Assembly (NCBI GenBank): GCA_034003765.1
Contig: JAVEXZ010000003.1
Location: 1 to 64,000 of the forward strand
Length of the DNA: 64,000 nt
Reading direction: 5' to 3'
DNA from: JAAZGD01 sp034003765
GTDB taxonomy: Bacteria; Bacillota; Clostridia; Peptostreptococcales; Anaerovoracaceae
The notes beneath the pieces were generated by a model that was given only the letters and a program-made list of their open reading frames with translations, was not told where the DNA came from and searched no databases. Below, piece by piece: positions 1-8,089 of the stretch. A program made the position numbers and the translations under genes. The stretch's first letter is position 1; each line of letters starts with the position of its first letter.

Positions 1-1
1 G

Positions 2-175
2 GGCCCAGAGTATTATTTGGAAACCTATGAAACAGGCTTCTTGTCAGACTTCTATGGCATGGTAAATGGAATCCTGACAACTGCTATTGTATTTGCAGTT
101 ATTGCTCTTGTTCTATTCTTGGTAAGCATGAAAATCGAACCTAAAAAAACAAAAGCCATAGAAACAAACAATTAA
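2..175 (+). CDS. C-terminal end of a membrane protein (partial)
   Basis: The frame open from the left edge encodes 57 residues and ends with TAA. It holds one strongly hydrophobic segment (starting MVNGILTTAIVFAVIALVLF) followed by a short basic tail, the usual ending of a multi-span membrane protein with a cytoplasmic C terminus. It could be the last helix of an MFS-type transporter, but the visible part is too short to name. A strong terminator follows 34 bases after the stop. Confidence 0.6.
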   Translation, partial: GPEYYLETYETGFLSDFYGMVNGILTTAIVFAVIALVLFLVSMKIEPKKTKAIETNN

Positions 176-208
176 GTGATTCATAAAACTTAAAAATTTT
201 AAAATTAC

Positions 209-236
209 AAAAGACTCCTATCATTAGGAGTCTTTT
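209..236. terminator. Bidirectional intrinsic terminator
   Basis: A perfect 12-bp stem (AAAAGACTCCTA / TAGGAGTCTTTT) with a TCAT loop ends in a T run on either strand. It lies between two convergent genes: the membrane protein on the plus strand and the GrdX-like gene on the minus strand. Confidence 0.85.
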
Positions 237-287
237 GCTGAAGGTGGTTAAGTCAACTTGGTATAGCCAAGAACTATTCCTTAAGAA

Positions 288-650
288 CTAACCAAGAACT
301 TTTTCAATTAGGTCATAGTCTTTTCCTTGAAGGAGTCCTGCCATCAAAGGCTCTTTTCCCGCATCTTCTGTTAGTCCTGCTTTTTCTGCCTGGCTCAATG
401 CTGCATTGATTAGGTTTAAGCTTCTTTCATCTGGCTTGGTGGAGCTATTCATGAAGAATGGTAGGCTTTTGTAGTAGGATTTAGCTGGGTTGGACTTGTT
501 GGGATCCACTAGCAATTGACCTCCTTGTTCAGCTAACTTTTTGCCTTCATTAAGAACTGCCAGAACACTTTTATTTGCTAGGTACTCTACCTCCATAGCG
601 GTTTCGAACTTTTGTGCCTTAGGGTTGTTAGTTATAATCATCTTTTTCAT
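288..650 (-). CDS. GrdX-like small protein
   Basis: A 120-residue soluble protein. The start (IITNNP), the conserved-looking spacing to a central KSYYKSLPF segment and the overall length resemble the GrdX family, whose founding members sit with glycine reductase genes in amino-acid-fermenting clostridia. GrdX has no established enzymatic role. The start is supported by GAAAGGAG seven bases before the first ATG. No other grd gene (selenoproteins, thioredoxin-like GrdE/GrdB parts) is visible nearby, so this is an orphan copy. The family call rests on recalled motif similarity only and could be wrong. Confidence 0.45.
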   Translation of the reverse strand: MKKMIITNNPKAQKFETAMEVEYLANKSVLAVLNEGKKLAEQGGQLLVDPNKSNPAKSYYKSLPFFMNSSTKPDERSLNLINAALSQAEKAGLTEDAGKEPLMAGLLQGKDYDLIEKVLG

Positions 651-905
651 TTTCTTACTCCTTTCAAATAATATGTTTTGATAGAATAGATTTCTTTTTC
701 TTTCTTGATTTGATTATACTAAGAGAAGACCCCTTTCCAGCAATAGCCTTTTTTCCTATTATGTGAAGGGGGGTTCACATAGGCACCTAAAATGTCCCTT
801 GTCATAAGATGGGTTGGTGTTCTCATTGACTAGAGCTACAAATTAAAATATACTGTATTTATCCTTTTATTTCCTGTTTACCTACCCTTGGAAGGGGTGA
901 TTCCG

Positions 906-2159
906 TTGAAAATAGGGAGTTTTGCAAAGAAATTTGACCTTAATATTTCCACTATACGTTTTTACGTAAATAATGGTTTACTTCTACCCAAAATGGCAAA
1001 TGGACGGTATGACTTTGACTCCCAATGCCACAAAGATATGGAAAAGATATTACAATACAAGAAATATCTTTTTACATTAGATGAAATTCAGCTCCTATTT
1101 TTTTTGGAGAAGGCATCTCAATTTAAGGATGATGTAATTTTGGGGATATGTGGGGAAATACTCAGGAATAAAAGAGAAGAACTTATAGGATATAGAAGGG
1201 AACTTGATCAATACATTACCGAACTAGATGTGGAGATGGCCAGAATTACAGAAATGCCAAAAGCTGATGATGGAGAAAGAGGGATACCCTTTTCCTTTAT
1301 TCCTGATCTATACTGTCCCTCTTGCCAAGTCCCATTAAAGCTTGATGATGCTAGCATTAGTAGCAATAGTCTACAAAAGGGAAGTCTTTGGTGCGATTGT
1401 GGTTATAGGGCTCAAATCGAAGATGGAATCATCAGATGCAGTGATTTCGAAGAGGATACTCCATTCAAGGCATTTGAAAATATTGAGTCTGTAAGATCAA
1501 TAAAGGAACAGTTTGGATCCAGTTACAGGATGCTTATAGGTAAAGCCTACTTATGGATGTATACCAAAAGCAACCCAGACATTGACAATACATATAGGAT
1601 ATTAATCGGTCCATTTACATTTAACTTCCTGCTGGAATATATTGATAAATACGGAGAATCCTGCATTTTTATCGTTTTTGACCCTTCTTTAAAGCGCATA
1701 GAGAAGTTGAAAAAGTATTTATCTGGCAGGGATCAAAAAATTGTTTATATTGCAGGGGGCTTGAATTTACTCCCCCTAAAGCACCAGAGCTGTGACCTTT
1801 ATATTGATGATTATTCTACTACTAATAATCTTTTCACTTTTGGGGATTTTTCCTGCAAGTATATTGCCCCCTTATTGAAAAGAAGGGGTAAAGTAGTTGG
1901 TATTTTTACAGATTACAACAGTGCCCCTAAAAGCTTGGAAAATTTTCGAGGTGCCCACCCGAGTTTTCCTTCCCAAAAGATGAAGCTCCGTTTTTTGAAA
2001 TATGATTGGGAACAAGGAGGAGTTGGAATTGTGGAAGAAAAATCTATAGGCCGAACAACAGGAGAAGAACTACATTTTCACCAAAGTGTAGCTGGAGAGC
2101 AGTTGGAGGTCCACTGTTATTTAGGAGAGAAAAGCCAAAAAATTAAGGGAGCACTATAA
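906..2159 (+). CDS. MerR-type regulator fused to zinc ribbon and methyltransferase-like domain
   Basis: About 417 residues. Residues 1-70 form a MerR-type winged helix (IGSFAKKF, then the STIRFYVNNGLL recognition pattern). A helical linker typical of MerR dimerisation runs to about 115. A Cys4 site follows (C137, C140, C163, C165), then a Rossmann-like segment from about 205 (ILIGPFTFN, then a strand ending IVFDP) resembling a class I SAM methyltransferase whose glycine-rich motif I has decayed. The start is chosen as TTG at 906 because GGAAGGGG lies 8 bases upstream; in-frame TTG (888) and GTG (897) starts lie before or inside that site. It could be a ligand-sensing regulator using a dead methyltransferase fold, or an active fused enzyme. 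Its target is unknown. Confidence 0.7.
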   Translation: MKIGSFAKKFDLNISTIRFYVNNGLLLPKMANGRYDFDSQCHKDMEKILQYKKYLFTLDEIQLLFFLEKASQFKDDVILGICGEILRNKREELIGYRRELDQYITELDVEMARITEMPKADDGERGIPFSFIPDLYCPSCQVPLKLDDASISSNSLQKGSLWCDCGYRAQIEDGIIRCSDFEEDTPFKAFENIESVRSIKEQFGSSYRMLIGKAYLWMYTKSNPDIDNTYRILIGPFTFNFLLEYIDKYGESCIFIVFDPSLKRIEKLKKYLSGRDQKIVYIAGGLNLLPLKHQSCDLYIDDYSTTNNLFTFGDFSCKYIAPLLKRRGKVVGIFTDYNSAPKSLENFRGAHPSFPSQKMKLRFLKYDWEQGGVGIVEEKSIGRTTGEELHFHQSVAGEQLEVHCYLGEKSQKIKGAL

Positions 2160-2199
2160 TAGACCACAAGCTAAAATACTAAAATGAAAAGAGGGAAAG

Positions 2200-3168
2200 A
2201 TGGAAAGATACGACATAAGCACACTAAAATCTGGAGAAGAGCTAACAGAATTCTACTTGGTTAGAGCAATTTCTGTTAAAACAGGAAGTAATGGCAAGCA
2301 GTATGGAGATTTTTTGTTTGGGGACGCCACAGGAGACATTACTGGGAAAAAATGGGATGTTAGCCCTGATGATGAGATAATGCTTAACCTTATCAATGCG
2401 GGAGATGTAGCCAAGGTCCAAGGGAAAATCAAAGAATTTAACGGTCAACTTCAGCTAACAGTTACAAATATACGCAAGGCAAAAGAAGAAGATCCAATTG
2501 AAATGGGCCAGCTGGTTAAATCGGCACCAGAATCTTCTGAGGAAATGTACGACTATATATATGCTATAGCAGAGAGTTTTAAGGATCAAGACTACAGAAA
2601 GATATGTACAAGCTTGCTGGCTACAGATAAAGAAAAGCTTCTCTATTATCCTGCTGCACAGAGAAATCACCATGCTGAAATGGGTGGCTTGCTTTATCAT
2701 ATCAAGAGGATGCTAATGACAGGAGACAAGATATGTGAAGTTTATAGTAATTTGAACAGAGACTTGGTTTTGACTGGAGTTATTATCCACGATATTGAAA
2801 AATTAAGAGAAATAGACAGTAATGAATACGGTGTGTCTCCTGGATATTCATTTGAGGGTCAACTAATTGGACATATTGTACAGGGAATAGTGGTAATGGA
2901 TAATCTTGGGGAGGAATTGAATATCCCTAGAGAAAAGATCGTTTTGATGCAGCACATGATCCTTTCTCATCATTATGAGCCTGACTTTGGAAGCCCTAAA
3001 AAACCAATGTTCCCAGAGGCAGAGGTGCTTCATTATTTGGACATGATGGATTCAAAACTATTTGACATGGAGGAGGCATTGGCAAGCACAGAGCCTGGTG
3101 AATTTACTGGCAAAGTATGGACACTAGATAATAGGAGACTTTACAAACCTACAAGCGGAGGGAAGTAG
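2200..3168 (+). CDS. yhaM: 3'-5' exoribonuclease YhaM family
   Basis: 322 residues. The N-terminal ~95 form an OB-fold (nucleic-acid binding). The rest is an HD hydrolase domain with metal-binding HH (in RNHHAEMGGLLYH), HD (VIIHDIEKL) and a later HH (LSHHYEP). This is the full length and layout of YhaM, a metal-dependent exonuclease that trims RNA 3' ends and short decay products. AGAGGGAAAG precedes the ATG. The stop abuts the start codon of cca, so the two RNA-processing genes are likely translated together. Confidence 0.9.
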   Translation: MERYDISTLKSGEELTEFYLVRAISVKTGSNGKQYGDFLFGDATGDITGKKWDVSPDDEIMLNLINAGDVAKVQGKIKEFNGQLQLTVTNIRKAKEEDPIEMGQLVKSAPESSEEMYDYIYAIAESFKDQDYRKICTSLLATDKEKLLYYPAAQRNHHAEMGGLLYHIKRMLMTGDKICEVYSNLNRDLVLTGVIIHDIEKLREIDSNEYGVSPGYSFEGQLIGHIVQGIVVMDNLGEELNIPREKIVLMQHMILSHHYEPDFGSPKKPMFPEAEVLHYLDMMDSKLFDMEEALASTEPGEFTGKVWTLDNRRLYKPTSGGK

Positions 3169-4470
3169 ATGATTAAATTACCCAAAGAAATTAGCCTTAT
3201 CATAAAGACTATGGATCAAAGTGGACATAAGTGCTTTTTGGTTGGAGGATGTGTAAGGGATAGCCTTTTAGGAAAAAAACCTTTGGATTGGGACATTGGA
3301 ACAGAGGCGTCTTACAAAGATATTATTAGAATATTTCCCAATGGTCAAGTTATAAGTGAAAAGTATAGTGTGGTTAGGCTGGAGTATGAAAACCCCAGAG
3401 AACCTGATGCCACCATAATCGTTGATATAGGAACCTTGCGCCAGGAAGGAGAATACTCCGACTTTAGAAGACCTGATGAGGTCAAGTTCACAGACAGTAT
3501 AGAAAAGGACCTAGAAAGAAGAGACTTTACCATTAATGCTATGGCTGAAAACCCAAGCCTTGGATTTTTTGATCCTTTTAGCGGAAAAGAAGATCTAAAA
3601 AATAGAAAGATACGTATGGTAGGAGACCCTATTGAGCGACTTAAGCAAGACCCTTCAAGAATGTTAAGGGCAGTTCGCTTAGTGGCGGAATTAAACTTCG
3701 AACTTGATAGGGATTTACGGAATGCTATTTTGGCTCAATGTTCCTTGATGGAACATGTTTCAAAAGAGAAAATATTAGAGGAATTTTCTAGAATTTTAGG
3801 GTCGGAGTATCCAGGAAAAGGGTTGAGATTGCTTGCTGGTCTAAATCTAATGCCCTTTATCATAGGAGAAGACATTGCTTTACATATGACCAAAAATGAG
3901 CTGGATGATTTTTCTACTTACTGTGAGAATATCCATAAAACCAAACAAAACCCTAGGAGGAGAATGGGCTTGTTCTACCTGATTTTTTCGGGTAAAAGAG
4001 CCTTAAAGGCAATTGAAATCCTCCCTCACACAGCAAAAGATATACAGCATTTTAATGATCAAATCAAGTATATGCACAAAATATATTTTATAAGAACAAA
4101 GATTGAATTCAAGCAATTTGTAGCAAAAATAGGGCTAGAACGTTATCAGTATTTGCAAAATTTGGCTAAAGCTCAAAGAATAGTTTATGATTTGCCTGAG
4201 GAAAAAGTGCTTTCAAGAGACTACCTTCTTACAGTTATACGTAACGAAAAAGAGCCCCTCTTTGTGGAAGACCTGGCCATTAATGGAGATGACTTAATTG
4301 CTGCAGGCTTTGAGGAAGGCGAAGGCATTGGCCAGATGCTTTATATGTTGCTTGATGCTGTTCACTTAAAACCCCAAAGAAACGAAAAGAAAGAACTATT
4401 AAAGCTGGCGAAAGTATATAAAAAGAGTTGGTTGCGAAGAACATCCAGGAATGTAACGTGGCTAAAATAA
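3169..4470 (+). CDS. cca: CCA-adding tRNA nucleotidyltransferase
   Basis: 433 residues. Class II nucleotidyltransferase signature: GGCVRDSLLG, then the metal-binding DWD pair, the RRDFTINAM block and the KQDPSRMLRAVR motif, followed by the usual helical C-terminal region. The enzyme adds or repairs the CCA end of tRNAs. All tRNA genes in this window already encode CCA, so repair is the likely main job here. The ATG follows the yhaM stop with no gap, and the 3' end overlaps the next gene. Confidence 0.93.
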   Translation: MIKLPKEISLIIKTMDQSGHKCFLVGGCVRDSLLGKKPLDWDIGTEASYKDIIRIFPNGQVISEKYSVVRLEYENPREPDATIIVDIGTLRQEGEYSDFRRPDEVKFTDSIEKDLERRDFTINAMAENPSLGFFDPFSGKEDLKNRKIRMVGDPIERLKQDPSRMLRAVRLVAELNFELDRDLRNAILAQCSLMEHVSKEKILEEFSRILGSEYPGKGLRLLAGLNLMPFIIGEDIALHMTKNELDDFSTYCENIHKTKQNPRRRMGLFYLIFSGKRALKAIEILPHTAKDIQHFNDQIKYMHKIYFIRTKIEFKQFVAKIGLERYQYLQNLAKAQRIVYDLPEEKVLSRDYLLTVIRNEKEPLFVEDLAINGDDLIAAGFEEGEGIGQMLYMLLDAVHLKPQRNEKKELLKLAKVYKKSWLRRTSRNVTWLK

Positions 4471-6260
4471 ATAAACTCCTTAAGGAATTAATAGAATTAG
4501 GTATAAAAGACTCCTTCGCCAAAAAAATATACAAGGAGTATGGAGATGCCAGCATGGACCTTATTCGAGAAAATCCTTATCGTCTGATGGAGGATTTTTC
4601 GGGACTGCCTTTTCATGAAGTAGATTCCTTGGCAGCAAAACTCTTCCTAGAACCTGAAGATAAGCGTCGAATTGTCAGCGGTATTTACTATGGTATCAAT
4701 AAACTCACAGAGAATGGCAGTACTTGTGTTCCAGTCAGTCTTCTACTAGAAAATGTAGGCCCTTCTATTTTAGACATATCCATGGAAGATGTGGAGATCT
4801 CCTTGCAAGGAATGGCCAAAAATGGACTAATTGTAGTTGAGGAAGTTGATGGAGTGGATATGGTTTACAATACTCAGATTTATGAGTCTGAAGCCAGTGT
4901 GGCTGAAAGACTGGTACAAATGAGCCAAAACCCTGGTAAGCTAATTGCTAGGGATCTAGAAGGCCTCTTATCTTTTATCCAAAGAGATACAGGGGTTATC
5001 CTCTCAGAGACACAAAAGACCACAATACAGGCGGTAATGGCCCATAGGGTTTCCGTTATCACTGGAGGCCCTGGAACTGGAAAGACCACTATAATAAATG
5101 GTGTCATACACTTATTAAAAGCTGCTGGAGAAAAGACGGCTATTTGTGCTCCAACGGGACGGGCCGCTAAACGCATAAAAGAAGCTACTGGCAATTCTGC
5201 AACCACCATACATCGGCTGCTTGAGGCGGAGTTAGATGAAGAGGGACATTCCGTATATTTTAGACGGTGTCAGAACAATCTCTTGGAACTGGATGCAGTT
5301 ATTGTGGATGAAAGCTCAATGCTAGATATTTATTTAATGGAAGCACTGCTAGATGCCCTGCCTCCAAGTACAAGGCTGGTTTTGGTAGGTGATGTGGATC
5401 AACTTCCACCTGTAGGTCCCGGAAGAGTCTTAAAGGATATTATCCAAAGTGGAACAATACCCACATTTTTTCTCAAGGAAATATTCAGGCAAAGCAAGGA
5501 GAGTCTAATAGTAAACAATGCTCATAGGATCAACAAGGGGGAATATCCAAAAAATGGAGATGGAACAAGTGACTTCTTTATCCATTCAACTAAAACCCAT
5601 ATACTTCAATCAATCCTTGACTGGATGATGGGGAAAAGTGTTGAGGGAATTGATTTTCCGGTTAATCCTAGAGACATTCAAGTGATAACCATGACTAAAA
5701 ATGGCCCCTATGGAACATTGGCTCTTAATACCAAACTACAGAATGAAATAAACCCACCCACAGTGGACAAAACTCAAATTCAGGATTGGCAGGGCAGGAT
5801 TTTTAGAGTTGGAGACAAGGTTATGCAAACCAAGAATAACTATCAGTTGGAGTGGAAGTCTACCCAAGATTTTTCAGATGGCCTTGGGGTTTTTAATGGT
5901 GAGATTGGAGAAATTGAGAATATTGATCTGGATTGTAAACAGATTGGTGTAGTCTATGACGAGAGTCGATATGTTATTTACCAGCCTGATCAATGGTTAA
6001 ATCTAGACTTGGCCTATGCAATAACAGTTCACAAAAGCCAAGGTTCCGAGTTTCCAGGAATAATTATGCCTTTGGTATGGACTACCCCAAAGTTGGCTCA
6101 CAGAAACCTTCTATATACTGCAATTACAAGGGGACGAGATAAGGTTGTTCTTGTTGGAAGTGAAAGAATGCTGAATAGTATGGTGGATAATTACCAGGGG
6201 GATCAGCGGCAAACGGGACTAGCTTACCGGCTGTTATCAGGAGGGCAAAACGAAGTCTAA
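4458..6260 (+). CDS. recD2: RecD2-like DNA helicase lacking the N-terminal domain
   Basis: Superfamily 1B helicase. Helix-hairpin-helix region in the first ~120 residues, Walker A GGPGTGKTT near residue 203, Walker B VIVDESSMLD, motif III GDVDQLPPVG, and C-terminal TVHKSQGSEF and LLYTAITRGRDKVVLVG. The start is chosen as GTG 4458 with AGGA seven bases upstream, overlapping cca by 13 bases; an in-frame TTG at 4428 is less well placed. The product is ~600 residues, against roughly 750-800 usual for RecD2. The N-terminal OB-like domain is absent and there is no room for it, because cca occupies that DNA. Helicase function is well supported; the consequence of the short N terminus is unknown. Confidence 0.85.
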   Translation: MAKINKLLKELIELGIKDSFAKKIYKEYGDASMDLIRENPYRLMEDFSGLPFHEVDSLAAKLFLEPEDKRRIVSGIYYGINKLTENGSTCVPVSLLLENVGPSILDISMEDVEISLQGMAKNGLIVVEEVDGVDMVYNTQIYESEASVAERLVQMSQNPGKLIARDLEGLLSFIQRDTGVILSETQKTTIQAVMAHRVSVITGGPGTGKTTIINGVIHLLKAAGEKTAICAPTGRAAKRIKEATGNSATTIHRLLEAELDEEGHSVYFRRCQNNLLELDAVIVDESSMLDIYLMEALLDALPPSTRLVLVGDVDQLPPVGPGRVLKDIIQSGTIPTFFLKEIFRQSKESLIVNNAHRINKGEYPKNGDGTSDFFIHSTKTHILQSILDWMMGKSVEGIDFPVNPRDIQVITMTKNGPYGTLALNTKLQNEINPPTVDKTQIQDWQGRIFRVGDKVMQTKNNYQLEWKSTQDFSDGLGVFNGEIGEIENIDLDCKQIGVVYDESRYVIYQPDQWLNLDLAYAITVHKSQGSEFPGIIMPLVWTTPKLAHRNLLYTAITRGRDKVVLVGSERMLNSMVDNYQGDQRQTGLAYRLLSGGQNEV

Positions 6261-6394
6261 AATTCCGATATTGAACAATAACTAGTATTTATTGGGATTT
6301 CAACGAATATATGGCAATTTGAACAAAATGAATCAAAATTAAGATAAACGAAGAATTTAGCCATCAGTGTTTTTGAGAGTTCTGGAGGCCAACA

Positions 6395-7126
6395 ATGAAT
6401 ATTCGGCAAATGATAAAAATTGTTTTCCCAGACGATATCTATTGTATTAGGTGTGGTAAAATTATTGATTCTACAAGAACCTATTCTTTGTGTGATGATT
6501 GTATAAGAAACTTTCACTGGACCAACAAGAAAACCTGCCATAAGTGCGGTAAACTAATGGATGAGGATGGAATATATAATTTGTGCAAGGATTGCAGAAA
6601 TGCTTCCCATTATTTTACCCGAGGATTTACCTGCTTGATGTATGGCCTATATGAAAAAGAATTGCTATTGGCATTTAAGTATGGCAAACAAGGGTATATG
6701 GGTGAAAAAATTGGGGAGATCATTGTGGATCGCCTAGAGCCTGAATTAGAGAATGGACTATTCTTTGATATTATAATTCCTGTACCCATTCATAAGAAAA
6801 AATTACGTCAAAGAGGGTTTAATCAGGCAGAGCTTATGGCAAAACCCTTAAGCAAGAAATGGGGGCAACCATTAGAGAACAAAACTTTGATTAGAACAAG
6901 GAGTACTTCTGCTATGACTAGCTTAGACCCTCTTGAAAGAAGAGCTAATATAGCTGGCGCCTTTATGGTTAAAAAAGGAGAAGAAGGTGTAGTTAAAGGG
7001 AAGTCAATATTGTTAGTTGATGATGTATATACAACAGGAAGCACCCTTGATGAATGTTCAAGAGTCTTGCTAGATGCTGGAGCAAAAGAAGTATTTGTGG
7101 TTACCCTTGCAGCAGGTGCTAACTAA
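6395..7126 (+). CDS. comF: ComF family phosphoribosyltransferase-like protein
   Basis: 243 residues. The N-terminal third carries paired Cys motifs (CIRCGK, CDDC, CHKCGK, CKDC), consistent with zinc binding. The C-terminal part is a phosphoribosyltransferase fold with IIPVPIHKKKLRQRGFNQA and the PRPP-loop motif ILLVDDVYTTGSTLDE. ComF proteins support natural DNA uptake in competent Firmicutes. comM and dprA, also linked to transformation, occur later in the window. It is separated by 134 bases from the helicase gene and followed directly by the raiA-type RNA. Confidence 0.88.
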   Translation: MNIRQMIKIVFPDDIYCIRCGKIIDSTRTYSLCDDCIRNFHWTNKKTCHKCGKLMDEDGIYNLCKDCRNASHYFTRGFTCLMYGLYEKELLLAFKYGKQGYMGEKIGEIIVDRLEPELENGLFFDIIIPVPIHKKKLRQRGFNQAELMAKPLSKKWGQPLENKTLIRTRSTSAMTSLDPLERRANIAGAFMVKKGEEGVVKGKSILLVDDVYTTGSTLDECSRVLLDAGAKEVFVVTLAAGAN

Positions 7127-7148
7127 AAAGCTAATTTGAAATTTATTG

Positions 7149-7325
7149 TAGAAAAGTTGTCCGGGTCTGTGGTTGCAAATCCAAGCCAGCTACGGGCAAA
7201 AGGATCCACGTAAGCGGCAGGTTGGTTCTTGCCGTGATCATGGCGTAGTCTAGATGTAAGTCCTCCGAAAATCGGATAAAGGCGAGTGTGGGGTCAAAAA
7301 CCAGGTCAGCCGGACAACTTTTCTA
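7149..7325 (+). ncRNA. raiA-motif structured RNA
   Basis: A gene-free stretch between comF and hpf. Its ends form a perfect 16-bp closing stem: 7149-7164 (TAGAAAAGTTGTCCGG) pairs with 7310-7325 (CCGGACAACTTTTCTA). The 145-base interior is G/C-richer than its surroundings and contains several short complementary segments. The conserved raiA RNA motif of Firmicutes is a roughly 200-nt RNA found upstream of raiA/hpf, which matches the size and place. Known work links that RNA to sporulation and aggregation in Clostridium. The structure is seen in the sequence; the family name rests on position and architecture. Confidence 0.82.
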
Positions 7326-7327
7326 TG

Positions 7328-7355
7328 TTAGATTAATAGCTATTTGTGGTATACT
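7328..7355 (+). promoter_or_regulatory. Probable hpf promoter
   Basis: An extended -10 element, TGG-TATACT, ends at 7355, with a weak TTAGAT at 16-bp spacing. It lies just after the closing stem of the raiA-type RNA and about 60 bases before the hpf start, so hpf may be transcribed separately from the RNA. A small hairpin (ACGGAA / TTCCGT, near 7373-7399) follows in the leader. Confidence 0.45.
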
Positions 7356-7415
7356 ATTACTAACAAATTAAACGGAAAACATATCTTTGAATTCCGTAAA
7401 AAGGGAGGTCTAAAT

Positions 7416-7940
7416 ATGAAAGTAATAATAACAACTAAGAACTTTAGCGCCAGCGAAAACCTAAAAGAGACCATAGAAAAGAAAATGGGCAAGTTAGGTA
7501 AGTATTTCTCCGATGACATAGAAGCCAATGTAATGGTTTCTAGTGAAAGAGGAAGACAAAAGGTGGAGTCTACCATCAATGCTAGAGGAATGATTTTTAG
7601 AGCAGAAGAGACTACCCAAGATGTATATGAAAGTATTGACAAAGTAGTAGACAAATTGTCAGTTCAGATGTCAAGATTCAAAACCAAGCTTCAACGTAAG
7701 GGTGGGGATAAAGCCCTTGTCTTTGATAGTATTCCTGAATATGATGAAGAACCTTTTGAAATGTCAGTTGTTAAAACAAAAAAGTTTGATCTAGAGCCTA
7801 TGTTGGTTGATGAAGCCATTGTTCGTATGGAAATGCTTCAACACACCTTCTTCATTTTTCTCAATATGGAAACCGATAGCGTAAATGTTGTCTATAAGAG
7901 AAAAGGTGATGGTTACGGTCTTTTGGAAACAACTTACTAG
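7416..7940 (+). CDS. hpf: Long-form ribosome hibernation promoting factor
   Basis: 174 residues. The N-terminal ~100 are the RaiA/YfiA ribosome-binding domain (begins MKVIITTKNFSASENLKE). The C-terminal ~55 form the dimerisation domain (KFDLEPMLVDEAIVRMEML...HTFFIFLN) that allows long HPF to join two 70S ribosomes into inactive 100S particles. The start is ATG 7416 with GGGAGGTC upstream; the open frame extends further 5' but without a site or homology. It stands alone between the raiA-type RNA and a terminator. Confidence 0.93.
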   Translation: MKVIITTKNFSASENLKETIEKKMGKLGKYFSDDIEANVMVSSERGRQKVESTINARGMIFRAEETTQDVYESIDKVVDKLSVQMSRFKTKLQRKGGDKALVFDSIPEYDEEPFEMSVVKTKKFDLEPMLVDEAIVRMEMLQHTFFIFLNMETDSVNVVYKRKGDGYGLLETTY

Positions 7941-7984
7941 ATATATTCTTGCAAGAATATTTTCTTTCAAATATTAGCTTTTTG

Positions 7985-8019
7985 CGGCAAAGAAAAACAT
8001 CCTTCTTTGCCGTTTTTTT
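7985..8019 (+). terminator. Intrinsic terminator of hpf
   Basis: A 10-bp stem CGGCAAAGAA / TTCTTTGCCG followed by seven T. A second AT-rich palindrome (7943-7960) directly after the stop codon may assist. Confidence 0.88.
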
Positions 8020-8031
8020 ATTGTTTGCCCC

Positions 8032-8060
8032 TTGAAAATAGTGGGTTTTTTAGCTACAAT
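8032..8060 (+). promoter_or_regulatory. cdaA operon promoter
   Basis: TTGAAA and TACAAT separated by 17 bp, about 30 bases before the cdaA start and just after the hpf terminator. It probably drives cdaA-cdaR-glmM-glmS. Confidence 0.7.
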
Positions 8061-8089
8061 GAACGTGATGCTAAAAGAGAGGGGAAATT

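Noticed and set aside
888..905. Upstream TTG/GTG starts for the MerR-like gene
   Set aside because: They lie before or inside the GGAAGGGG ribosome binding site; TTG 906 is correctly spaced and aligns with MerR N termini.
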